From assembly GCF_041260155.1 (NCBI RefSeq), contig NC_091943.1:19095783-19159782 (forward strand): a stretch of DNA of 64,000 nt, in the 5' to 3' direction. Source of the DNA: Ptychodera flava. Taxonomy: Eukaryota > Hemichordata > Enteropneusta > Ptychoderidae. The notes under the pieces are model-generated. The model was not told where the DNA came from. It saw nothing but the letters and a program-made list of their open reading frames with translations, and ran no database searches. Positions 48,501-58,026 of this stretch are shown here, one piece after another; positions within the stretch are counted from its first letter, which is position 1; each line of letters starts with the position of its first letter. The position numbers and the translations under genes are program-made.

Positions 48501-48528
48501 ACAGGAATCATACAGCTATGAGTTTTGA
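34651..48528 (+). CDS. ZER1: ZER1 (zyg-11 related), CUL2 RING ligase substrate receptor
   Basis: Exons: about 34651-35392, 37604-37753, 39900-40020, 40780-40923, 41995-42054, 43183-43245, 44006-44277, 44677-44767, 45191-45261, 45569-45678, 46174-46368, 47248-47345, 48366-48528 (stop TGA). The N-terminus has a VHL/CUL2-box-like [14 protein letters not shown], then leucine-rich repeats ([27 protein letters not shown]), then armadillo repeats. These contain [21 protein letters not shown] and [16 protein letters not shown], which match vertebrate ZER1. The Trp-Asn-x-x-Asp and Asn-x-x-Glu residues of the glycine N-degron pocket, as recalled, are present. Role by family: it brings proteins with N-terminal Gly to CUL2-elongin for ubiquitination. 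Frame breaks lie at 34797-34802 (T run), about 44103 and about 48375. The exon 5/6 junction is two bases out of phase, so a mini-exon may be missing there. The start codon is uncertain: 34714 is a candidate if one base is in error, otherwise it lies in an unseen 5' exon. Confidence 0.93.
36257..36754. mobile_element. Fold-back element in ZER1 intron 1
   Basis: TATTATAGCCCAAAC at 36257 pairs with GTTTGGGCTATAATA near 36368. Inside, ACCATTTGCCC pairs with GGGCAAATGGT. A second pair, TTATTACATGCCTC (36388) and GAGGCATGTAATAA (near 36742), bounds the right part. A fragment of the same family (GGGCTATGATATTTTTATT) recurs at about 60728, in the TSP1 receptor gene. Confidence 0.6.
37776..38100. mobile_element. 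Inverted-repeat element 22 bases after ZER1 exon 2
   Basis: AGGCCAAAAAATAAAAAATA at the left pairs with TTTCTTTTTTTTTTGGCCT at the right, and the adjoining ATGTTTCTGGTCA pairs with TGACCAGAAACAT, about 35 bases in all. The interior has CG-rich patches. Similar ends with a GGCCTAAAAAAA run are seen at about 52137-52250. Confidence 0.65.
38200..39072. mobile_element. AAGGTAG-family element split by a 570-bp fold-back element
   Basis: The fold-back is at 38441-39010: arms of about 270 bases, outer ends ACCCTTTTCCTGCCAAGTCC and GGACTTGGCAGGAAAGGGT, centre near 38730. The outer flanks, GAGCTTCAAAATAAGCCCCC on the left and AATTGTAAAAGTTTGAGAAT on the right, are contiguous in other AAGGTAG-family copies (for example near 49070-49110). 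The fold-back therefore landed inside an older element. A degenerate relative of the fold-back lies at 40475-40590. Confidence 0.75.
42411..42535. repeat. (TA)n microsatellite in ZER1 intron 5
   Basis: About 110 bases of nearly pure TA followed by a short CA run. Tyr/Ile open frames here are artefacts. Flanking DNA to 42660 is also rich in ACAT and CACA words. Confidence 0.95.
42769..42992. repeat. Tandem duplication of about 109 bp in ZER1 intron 5
   Basis: The unit runs from CACTCAATCTTGTGTGTATG through GAATATAAATACATTTATC. It is repeated once with about 85% identity, starting near CACACTCAGTCTTGTGTGTG. A third partial start, CTACACTCAGTCTTGTGG, follows. No gene function is suggested. Confidence 0.7.
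45979..46097. repeat. Short perfect-type fold-back in ZER1 intron 10
   Basis: Arms of about 52 bases (GACTGAAAGATCCACC and CGAGGGCGCTCTTTCTGC pairing with GCAGAAAGCGCCCTC and GGATCTTCCAGTC) around a TTAA centre. GC content is higher than in its surroundings. It can form a stable hairpin in the pre-mRNA. Confidence 0.75.
47368..48090. mobile_element. Inverted-repeat element in ZER1 intron 12, interrupted by a SINE
   Basis: The left arm (about 47368-47435, ACTATTGGCGGAAGTTCCAT) and right arm (about 48017-48085, AACTTCCACCAATAGTTTTA) are inverted copies about 67 bases long with few differences. Inside, TGGCAAGGGTCATCTTCT pairs with AGAAGATGGTCCCTGCCA. The SINE at 47501-47848 sits between the left arm and this inner pair. 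Confidence 0.72.
47501..47848 (+). mobile_element. tRNA-derived SINE, probably Nin-DC type
   Basis: The tRNA-like head has an A box (TGGTCCAGTGG, 47511-47521) and a B box (GTTCGAGCC, 47556-47564). The body holds the run CCTTGAGCAAGGCACTTTA followed by CCACCCAGGAGTGATGGGTA. This resembles the conserved central domain of eumetazoan Nin-DC SINEs as I recall it. The 3' part has GTAAAGCGCCTTGAGC and GCGCTATATAAGAA, a common SINE tail, then an ATTATGATAT end. Confidence 0.82.
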
Positions 48529-48795
48529 GAGTAAGGACTACAAATGCCTTTGAAAATACACACAGTCAAGCTACATGTAACCTGGCTTCATCAAGCCGAG
48601 ATGGCATAGTCAAATCATGATCCAATTATAACAACGCAATCGCCAGCATTTTGCAACCTTGTCAACATCAGTAATAATGCGCTCCATCAAACAGTAGCTG
48701 TATACCGATGATGTGTTCTGTTTCATCCATGGCATATCATTCTTTTGCATTTGCTGCATTTCAAGGAAATAACAGTGTGGGTCTGTTACAAAATT

Positions 48796-49152
48796 AAGGT
48801 AGCATGCACCTCAAAAGTGAAAGACCTAAACTTTTTGCTCAAACTTTCCTCAATAAACCTTTCAAACATTCTCTTACCAAAATCAACAATAAAAAACAGG
48901 GGTCACCATGCAAAGTTTGGTTCTAGAGAAACAAATTACACAACATTTAGCGATTTTTGAATTTCAAAATGGCCGCCACCCCTGTGTCCAGTTTATGGGA
49001 GAAAACAAAATTTTTGAATTTTGAAAAACTTAGATGGTGAAAAGATTTTTTACTCCAAGAGCTTTAAAATGAGCCCCACGATTGGGAGATCAAACAAGAA
49101 TTGTAAAAATTTCAGTCTGAATATCTGTCCTCAAGGTGCATTCTACTTAAGA
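48796..49152. mobile_element. AAGGTAGAATGC-family inverted-repeat element, copy C
   Basis: Starts TTAAGGTAGCATGCACCTC and ends GAGGTGCATTCTACTTAA, in the form AAGGTGCATTCTACTTAAG. Contains AAAATGGCCGCCACC. This is the best-preserved full-length copy in the window. Confidence 0.78.
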
Positions 49153-50105
49153 GACCATACATTTTCTTTAAGAAGTGTAATTTGCTATACCCACAGTATG
49201 CTCCAATGCTTCATCATTGGTAGAAATTCCATATGCATTTGATAAACACATACATACATGTATAGTAGGTACCAGCCAGTGCCTTACCTACTCTGTTAAC
49301 AAAGCCGATTCAATGTACAGAATTTTCACAGAAAAAAATGCTGTAAAAATCTGAAAATATCAGGCATTACAATCGGTCTGTTTTAGTTTGTTAAGAATAT
49401 GAGTCACAAAACGGATAAAAACCAATTCTTGGCTGATATTTATAACTGTATACTATTTATCTATAGACAAGGTCATGAAGAATCAAACAGCAGTTAGCAT
49501 CCATGCCTAACCCCTCAAGGTTTAACAAATCTGGTACTTTCATCAACCTGTTCTCCCCATTCACCTGTAAACACGTCCTCAATCACTGTAGATAACAATG
49601 GGTTTGGGCCAAACCATTGTGGAGAAGGGGTTGAAAAACAGGCCATAATTTCCATTTCCAATTTATGATTCTCTGTCCTCTTTGCAGTGTCCAGACAATG
49701 GAATGGAACTGAAGTTTTTTATCTGAATGATGGAAGAGGTATTTTAATAAGTGACTTCAAGTGACAATGATGACATGGGAGTGATGTCAGTTATTTTTAA
49801 ACTAATATAATCTACGACAATCGCTGCAAGCTTTAGATAGATACATTAGACCTGCTTGCCGGTACACATGATTTCACGGGTTACAGTGATGATACAGCTG
49901 CTTCTACGTGTAAAGTGGATATTTCATATCATATCATACCCATCCGGTATATTGACAGCGCAAAAAAGTAAGGTGATTGATGGAGACATGAAAATAACTT
50001 TGTTATATCTGCAACATAGCACGGTTGTAACACTCGCAAGCTCGCAGCTGGAGAGCTGTTTTTGATGTTTTTTACCGGAATTTCAATATACTCTTATGAT
50101 ATGAT

Positions 50106-50246
50106 AGCAATAAATCACACCCAGCGACGGTATACCACTCGATTTTGACCAGTTCACTTCATAATGTACTCGTTATCGCTCATGCATGTATGTCATGAAC
50201 TGGTCAAAATCTCGTGGTGTACTGTTGCTGGGCATGGTTTGTTGCT
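50106..50246. repeat. Fold-back with 50-base arms
   Basis: GCAATAAATCACACCCAGCG and CGATTTTGACCAGTTCA pair with TGAACTGGTCAAAATCTCG and TGCTGGGCATGGTTTGTTGC. The loop is about 36 bases. It has no open frame. Confidence 0.75.
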
Positions 50247-51058
50247 TGAATAATCCATTTGTCATATGGCCATGCTGGTGAAGAAAAGTAAGTCATCACA
50301 TTTGACATGTAACATTAATCTTTGACTCTTTCGTGTTGATGTAATCAGATTTATGAATGCCAGCTTCACTGGTAATGCAGTGCTCACAAATTTTCAATAG
50401 AGAACAGTGTTCCGTGTTGCCTCTGCTACAAACTCCAGAGAAGAGGAATGAGACATACTATGACAGCACCATGTCTGTCAAAACTACCCTGTAATATTCA
50501 TGTCAATAGTAGAATCACAGACACTAAGGCAGGGCTACTTTTTGAAATTGAAACTAGTGATGCAGTTCAGGGAGATCTTCAATGTGTAAATCAGAACTTT
50601 CACTCACTGTAAGACATCACTAGTTATATGCTACCCAGAAAACTACTGGGAATAAGGCAATGGGCGTATGCTAAAATAGCTTGTTCATTGAATCTTTCGT
50701 GTACTATTCTTTGTCTTGAGTTCCTAGCAGATCTTGCTCATTCTAGCTCAAGTTCAGTTCAGATTACTCACCAAAGTACACCAGATGTGACGACATCTAC
50801 TTCACTTTCATTCATTTTTCTTCAGTTTAGCTTCCTTCTAAGATGACGCTCAAGCAAGCCGCCAGATTTTCCCATCATGTGTATATAAAAAAATAAAATG
50901 TCCTATTATGACTTCACTGTAATACAATCAAATTTGCACTAAGGCCAGGAAGAAAAAATAAATTGTTCATCGGAATCGCCGCTTCTACTTTGGCGTATTT
51001 GGAAATTTTTTTTTTTTGATCGCGGCAAATTCTCACTTCCGCATTACAAATATTTTTA

Positions 51059-51478
51059 GTACTGCCGCTGGTGGCGCCCTACACTTTGTCGGGTTTTTGC
51101 GGGCACGGGATTTTGAATGAGACTTCCGACGTAGTTGACCGCCAACACGTTGTTGTGACGTCTGAATTTGGCGAATCACGACGCAAAGTGGGTCGATTTG
51201 GCCAGAAATTTCCTCGTTTTGTAAAGGTTAGTACCGGTACATGTCACATCGTGAGTATTAATTTGATCGCCAACATTCGACGTGATGGCCAACAGTTAGT
51301 TCCAAAGACGCTATTCAGTGTTTGTCCTGATATTACGTTTGGCGATTTATTCAACAAGATCGTGACAGCAGATGGACGGTGCGTCCGATTGAATGAAAAT
51401 TGCATCGAAAGTATAAAAATTTACGGCAATGACAAAACACATGGTTGCGTCGATGTTAAAGTACGATCTGAAAGATGA
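51059..51478 (+). CDS. Orphan open reading frame of about 138 codons, possible terminal exon
   Basis: I do not recognise this. The frame opens after a possible acceptor (ATTTTTAG|TACTGCC) and stops at TGA 51476-51478. Coding-like composition (balanced bases, CpG words) sets it apart from the AT-rich surroundings. There is no in-frame ATG, so it is either a 3' exon or has a frame break hiding its start. Visible segments are VVDRQHVVVTSEF, KVGRFGQKFPRFVKV, FGDLFNKIVTADGRCVRL and GCVDVKVRSE. It has no membrane segment and one possible alpha/beta fold. It might be a fragment of a transposon protein. Confidence 0.4.
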   Translation, partial: VLPLVAPYTLSGFCGHGILNETSDVVDRQHVVVTSEFGESRRKVGRFGQKFPRFVKVSTGTCHIVSINLIANIRRDGQQLVPKTLFSVCPDITFGDLFNKIVTADGRCVRLNENCIESIKIYGNDKTHGCVDVKVRSER

Positions 51479-54400
51479 CTATATAACTTCACTCCGATCA
51501 CAGTACAGTGTTGTTAGACCATCGTGTAAAATGTGTAGAGACAGTGGTAAAGAGGCCAAAACATGGGCCAAAGTAAAATGAAAAAACTCAGATGCTAGGT
51601 CCCACCAGGACAATATTAAAGGACATACTGAATTGTTGGATTTCAGTAATTTGCTGTACATTTCAGTTTTATTCTGAGAGAATGTTGAAATTCTTGACCG
51701 CGGAGTGACGTCACTTTCACCTATTGCTAGCGAGTGAGGTGAATTGGGATTTGACTATACAGGACAGTGAACAATGCAGAAATTATGTGACAAAGGACAG
51801 AACTTAGTGTTTATCATTGACATAATGTTGAAACTTTGAATACTGGTGTAAAGGTTGAGAAATTCACACTTCAATATTTTGTTCTCACGGCAGTGTGACG
51901 CAAAAATGACGTAAAATCCGCAAGTTCCCGGATGTCCGCGGTCAAGAATACTCAGAATATGTTGTGCAAACACTAACTGTGAATGTAATGGCCTATGTTA
52001 TTGTTGGGAAATATAGTATTGAATTCAGTTACCAGTATCAGTGTTTCTTGTCTGAGATATTTCTGGTAAAAGGGAAACAATTATCTTGCCTTGTCTGCAT
52101 CTGTGCAAAAATGCCAGAGGACCGCGTTTACCTTCGGCCTAAAAAAAAAAAAAAAAAAATTTCGCTCGCCGCTCCAGAGACTTGGTCCAAAAAATCCGAT
52201 GAACAAGATTTTTTTTTTCTCTGGCCTAAAGAAGAAAAAGCTGCGTATGCCATATATACATAGAGTATAATAAGAATATCACAAGATTGGAATGTTGAAA
52301 GTTGTGTATTAACCAGTCACAGTATACAGCAAACATTATTGCTAACCCACCCCAAGAATGAGACTGCATTATGAAATATCAACAAGGGAGTGTTTTCTGT
52401 AATTAACATGAAATATACTGTACAATGTAACCTATATTCCCAAATTATGGCAATTTCCTCATGGTATTATTCTTTCCACTGACATTGAATTACGGAAATT
52501 AGAGATCAGACATTTTATTCCTCTGTCAATAATGAAGTATAAAATGCAATATGTCATTGTATGATGTGCTGGCATCATGTGTATGCGATCTTTGCTGTGG
52601 TTAACATTCTTATTTAGTCAGTGAAACATAAATCGTATTTGAATTTAGAGAGTGTCTTGACACACTGTAAGCTCCCCTGTCCTATTATGTGACAGATGGG
52701 AAAAATAGGACGATTGTGTAGTGATTGACCTCTCTCAGATATGCCTTGTGAAATCTGTGTATGTAGATTCAGGGATTAAACTTGCCACGAGAATTTACAT
52801 TGAAAAACTACGATTGCTTTAAGTTGTTGAAACTATAGGTGGTTTTTTGCTGTATCCATTGGTATTGTATTACATGGTTTGTATTTGAAGAACAAGGAAT
52901 GCATAGTGAACTCATTATCAGATTTTTGATGAACATTACAGGGAGATTTAGGGATATGTTGTGCATATTAACAGACTCATTGTATGGGTCCCATACACGC
53001 AACTTGAGATAGGATGAGCCCCCTCCCTTTCAAAAAAGTGGCAAGTTTTTGAAGTAAATTCACTGTAAATCCTGCATCAAGCTAAACCTGTGTACTATAT
53101 CTCAGTCAGTGGTTTGTTTTTTATGTAATCTCTAACCTGATGGTTTCTCAAGCTGTAGTTTATAGTTTCTTGGAAAATCAAAATCGTCATTTTGTTAAGA
53201 TGGATCTGCAAATACATGAATATTTTGTCACCTTTTTCTGTCCAGTGTTTTCTAGTCTTTTCATCCGTCATGAACGCGTATGTGATGTTTTCCAGTATCA
53301 AGAATGAGACTCTAGATGCTGAGATGCATTTCAATGTGGGCATTTTGTGTTACAGTATTTTCATGTATATGCTGCAGTATATCTGTTGCCCTCAACACAC
53401 AACCATCTTTCCTTTCGTGGCATAACCTAGAATTGTAATCAGTTTCTTTTCAGAACTGTCAATACATGTTCAGTATCTAGTTGCGTAGAAATGTATTATA
53501 CTCAGTAGTTAGACCAAGAAAACCAGTCATCCTAAAAAAAATAGAGAAACACAAATTCTCAGAAACCTGAAGTTGTATATATTATCAAATTCATGATATT
53601 GACAAGAGATGAAATTGAGATTAGTGTCAGACGACTATGGAATCCTAATAAATGGGAAAAATAATTTTGAAGTATTTCAGGAAAAGTAGACAGGCTGCCA
53701 GACTCAAGTGTTAAAGATTTAAAAATATTGTGTGGTTACCAACTAATGTTCACCTCTAAAAATAAGAATTTGTGGTAGGTAATCCTTATGTCATGATGTC
53801 ACACTAACAGGTGTCATGCCGTGTTTTGGAGACTTCTTTTTTTAATTTCAAGTTGTGTTTTATCTTGCAGCCAGCTTATTTGCAGTCTGTTCCAACTTCT
53901 GTCATACAGAATTTGTGTCCTAAAATGAGTGAGTGTCATTGCAGTTTTTTTGCAACCACTGTAGACTTTGTTGTGTCTGTGCAATTATAGGCAGCTGTAA
54001 GTGTCTTTGATCATGATGAGTCTCTGTGATAGCTGGCAGAGTAACAACCCATATTGGGCAGAACCAGTAGCCTCCTCGTTGCTTACAGTGAAACATTTTG
54101 TTTGCCATTGGTCGGCTTTGCTGCGATGGGACTGTTTACAAAATCATGTGTATTGTAGTGCATCATACAATGTGGACACATCCTGTCATGTCGACCATGA
54201 GTGGAATCTTCCACTCTTTCACCCACTTATTTTGCTCAGACCAGAGCATAAATGGTTCAGTCCACCTATGTTTGCAATAGATTGTTCAAGTAAAATGAGA
54301 GAGAGAAAGAGAAGGGGGTTGGGGTGATCAAGCCAAGGGGAGGATATTTAATTGAATTTGTACTGAACAGGTGAAAATTGTCATTCTGGCAAATGTCATG

Positions 54401-54855
54401 TATTTCTTAATTTCTGTACAGAAATATAGCAAATCAGATCTAATCTAGTTATCATTTTCATATTTACTGCAGCTATCTAGTTATGGTGGTGCGCGCCATC
54501 TGCTTTCAGACTTTGCAGGATTTACGGTGTACATGGTTTCTAGCAAATGTGAGACAGAGCTATAATAAAGTCATTTTGTTCTCAAATTGTGTGTGTCTCA
54601 AATTTTTGTCATATCACATTGTTTGCCATGTTTCCAAAAGATGAGATTGTGAAACCATCTTTCCACATAGAGATACAAATATATAATTAAATCTGTAAGT
54701 GTGACTAGAGTTCAAAAATGAGAACAAAAAATTGCTCCTAAGAATGTGGATATTTTTCAAATTATGTAAAATAACTACATATACTTCAGCATTTTGTTAT
54801 TTCAGGGAGGTCAAAACATTGAGTCAAAGTAGATTGAAACAACTAACACATAACA
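51479..54855. other. Intergenic region, mostly unique AT-rich DNA
   Basis: It holds a small element at 51690-51949 with ATTCTTGACCGCGG / CCGCGGTCAAGAAT ends and a remnant of the GGCCTAAAA family at about 52137-52250. The rest shows no conserved coding frame, RNA gene or clear repeat. Confidence 0.5.
51690..51949. mobile_element. Small element with 14-bp CG-rich inverted ends
   Basis: ATTCTTGACCGCGG at 51690-51703 is matched exactly in reverse by CCGCGGTCAAGAAT at 51936-51949. TGACGTCA and TGACGTAA words lie just inside each end. The 260-base length and lack of coding suggest a miniature transposon. Confidence 0.55.
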
Positions 54856-56029
54856 AATTTTGCCACAGTTACCATGGAAAGAGAAAATCTGACCGATCAC
54901 ATATTTTAAGCAGGTGGCTGCTTTTTAAAAACAGCGCCCTCACATGGATATTTTGAATACCAAGGAACGCCCCTTTGACCACATATAGGCATATTTAGAT
55001 TGCAGGTGACTGTACACCTTTAACCTCTTTTCGCAGCACCTTTGCTCTGTATATTATATAAATTTCATTGTCCTGCTCTGAAAATGATGTATTTTGCTGC
55101 TCAGCATTATATCATGATGGGCCCATTTGACCGATCATCGAGAAACAATGACAATCACTTTCGATTCAGGAGAATTTGAATGCTTGGAGCATAGCAGGGG
55201 GGGGGAGGATCTGGGAAGTCTATGGAAAAGTGCAATATCTATTGCGGTGACATCTCAACCGAAATGGTTTGAAAAATTTAGAAAAGAAAGTAAAAGAGAC
55301 AAAAAGACGACCTGGCAAATGTGGAGTACCAGAAACAAGTCTCTCATTTGTTAAGGTAGAATGTGCCTCGAAAGTGAAGGATTTAAACTTTCGTTCAAAC
55401 TTGCCGGATGGCAAATTTTAACAATTCTCTTTCAAATCAAGAATAAAAATCGTGGGTCCATAGCGCAAATTTAGCACTAGAAAAACAAATTACCCAATAT
55501 TTAGCAATATTTCTGATTCAAAATGGCCGCCATCCCTGTGTTAACTCTATGGAGAATAATAAAGTTTCGATAAACTAAGAGGATGAATATTCTTGCACCA
55601 AGAGCGCTTTGAAATGAATCCCCACAAGTGATAGATCCGAAGACAACTGTAAAAGTTTGAGAGTCCGAATATCTGTCCCCGAGGCGCATTCTACCCTAAA
55701 AGTATGGCTCATTTAACATTTTGTGACATAAGGGTATGTTTATACGCACTGTTATTGTGAATTACATATCTTGCTTGAATTTCTCGTATTAACTAAAAGT
55801 TATCGGAAAAATGTCAGTTAGGGACTTTTATCACTTATTGTTACAATTCTTTCCTTCAAGTGTATTAAAGGTATACAGTCACCTGTAATCTAAATATGCC
55901 CATATATGGTCAAAGGGGTGTTCCATGGTATTCAAAATGCCCATGTGAGGGTGTTGTTTTTAAAAAGCGGCCACCCGCTTAAATCTGTGATTGGTTAGAT
56001 TTTCTCTCTCCATGGTAACTGTGGCAAAA
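54856..56029. mobile_element. Inverted pair of 165-base repeats around an AAGGTAG-family element
   Basis: 54856-55022 (GCCACAGTTACCATGG ... GACTGTACACCTTTAA) recurs inverted at 55865-56029 (TTAAAGGTATACAGTCACC ... CCATGGTAACTGTGGC) with about 85% identity. They may be terminal repeats of one 1.17-kb element or two separate insertions. Between them lies AAGGTAG-family copy D at 55352-55697 (ends TTAAGGTAGAATGTGCC and GGCGCATTCTACC). Confidence 0.65.
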
Positions 56030-56120
56030 TTGGAACAGGTGACGTGTATCTTTAAGCAAAACCATAAAAAAGTGAAAGTTCATACAGCATTCAGGGTAAC
56101 ATTCATAGTTTATTGCAAAA

Positions 56121-57519
56121 TCATTTCAGCTCGTGCATTCGCAAATGAACTATTGTCCATCCTCCTATCAGTACATTTTGCAGCCCCACATTGTCTTCTT
56201 CATCGTCCCGCGCGACCGGCGGACACTCTATCATCAAAGTTTTGCAGGAGCAGACTGGCCTGTAAATGTAAATCTGGAGAGTCTGGGGTATTTCCAATCT
56301 CCGGACTTCGACCTTCGTCAGCCGTTCTTGGCCCATCGCTCTCCTGATGGCTTGTCGGCTCAGAATTTCAAAGACAGCGGCCGGTTGGTGAGCTCTATCA
56401 GAAAGTCGGTGAGTTTTGCGGACTCCGGTTTTCTGAGGAGCAGAGGAAGTTCTCCGGTTTCGTTGTGGACGCGAATTCGTGTTGTTTGTCCAGGATGCGG
56501 CAAAGCCCTTCAAACGAGGATACGCCAGGTGTGACCTGTGTTTTTGGAAAACTTCCCTTCTCCGGACTGTAGGAGAGCACGATATAACTACAGTTTGCTT
56601 CAGTCCACAAGTATTCATTATCCAAATATTCATACAGCGGCGAGCGCCCTAGATTGTTCAGTATGTTTGCATCGGCGCCGTTTTGTAACAGCTCAACGAT
56701 GATGTCCTCGGGGGCTTTCGACCTGGCAGCCAAATGCAGGCAAGTGTTACCCTCGTTGTCTTGCTGATTAACGTCCAGTCCGCACCCTATGAGAAACTTC
56801 ATGCACTGCATCCTCTGCACGCGGGCGAACTGCCCCATGGCGTGCAAGGCTGTCTTGCCAAACTTATCCCAGCGGTGCACATTAACGCCCAGGGAAGCCA
56901 ACTCCTGCATAACCTGAAAGCTACCGAACTCAACTGCTTTTAGGAAGGGCGTCATCCCTCTCGAGTCTTCCATCTCGACGTTGCCACCGTAGTCTTTCAG
57001 CACAGAACTGCAGCCCGGATAGTTGTAAATGGCGGCCGAGTGCATGGGCGTGCTCCCGTTGACGTCCTGTGCGTTAGGGTTGGCACCGTAGATGAGCAAA
57101 GTCTTCATGTAGGCCCCCAACAACTGATCCGCATCGCCTTCGTTCCTGTTGAACATCTTCTGGTAGTGCATCTTCCTGATCAAGCAGTGCAGCGCCGTCC
57201 TTCCCGCGCGATCCCCGAAGTTTGGATCCAGCCCGCTGTCGAGTAACATCTGCAGAATCTCTATGTTCATGTTGTTGCTAAGGTGGTAGAACATCAGGTG
57301 ATGCGGAAGATAAACATGTCCCTCCCCCCCCCCCTCTTCCTTTCCGATGGGCAATAATTCCTTCCAGTTGACGTCGCCTCTCAGAAACTCTTTGCATCCT
57401 TCCACGTCTTGTTCGCGGATTATTCTGTGCAGAAGCCGTATTTGTGACCGGGCCCATCTAGATCGGAGCGTGCTCTTGGAACTCATAAGCTCCATGAGCA
57501 TATAAGCTGCCGACAACAT
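56121..57519 (-). CDS. Ankyrin-repeat and SOCS-box (ASB-like) protein
   Basis: The start is ATG at 57519 (MLSAAYMLMELM). The frame runs without introns to about 56398 with at least five ankyrin repeats, each showing a TPLH- or TALH-type turn (GRTALHCL, GSTPMHSAA, GMTPFLKAVE, GKTALHAM, GNTCLHLAA, GRSPLYEYLD). After two one-base frame breaks (about 56400-56435 and about 56362) the sequence gives NRPLSLKF then LSRQAIRRAMG, and ends with a Leu-Glu-Ile-Pro-Gln-Thr-Leu pattern. This is a SOCS box. ASB proteins use it to bind elongin B/C and CUL5, and use the ankyrin repeats to bind the substrate. Stop at 56121-56123, with AATAAA 7 bases downstream on the coding strand, implying a very short 3' UTR. 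I cannot assign a particular ASB number. Confidence 0.82.
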
Positions 57520-58026
57520 GGTTATTGTTCCTCGCAAACAAATTCAAAGATGTTTCTGTTCCTGTCGCGGCTTGATGTTGTCAGTGGGAGTACTAGAACT
57601 ATGCGGCACAATAGAGAGAACGCGCCCCCGTTACAATGCCCTTTGTTAAGAGTTTTGTAATAAGATCACTAGAGGGCGTTGCAGAAGAGGGAAAAGAATG
57701 GGAAAAACTTCGGTTGAGAACAAGTTCGGTGCTTGGCTTTAGTTTAGGGATGGTCCTTTCAAATACCTTTTCTTTTCATGAGTAATTCGTTGTCGTTGCG
57801 AGATAATATCGAACTTCTAGCCCTCGCACCAGCCTCACTGAAACACAAGGCTGAGGGGTACGGCGTTCGAACTATTCGAATCGAAATACAGAATGTTCAC
57901 CGAACATCTGTGGTTTGAACATCGCACGCCACAGAACAGGGACATGGTCCACGTAAATATGTACCCTCAATATGTATACTTTGTTCTGCCAAATTATTTC
58001 GGTAATACCCAAGAAACAATGGTAAC
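57520..58026. promoter_or_regulatory. Putative bidirectional promoter, ASB-like / TSP1 receptor
   Basis: 507 bases separate two divergent start codons. The part next to the ASB-like gene has CpG words. CGAACTATTCGAAT at 57868-57881 recurs exactly at 2451-2464, just upstream of the ATGGCGG at 2515. No TATA box is obvious. Confidence 0.45.

Larger units (their letters stand above)
48529..51058. other. Intergenic region after ZER1
   Basis: No conserved coding frame seen. It contains an AAGGTAG-family element (48796-49152), a short element with TTCTCCCC/GGAGAAGGGG ends (about 49545-49635), and a fold-back at 50106-50246. The 3' untranslated region of ZER1 should lie at its left end. Confidence 0.55.
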
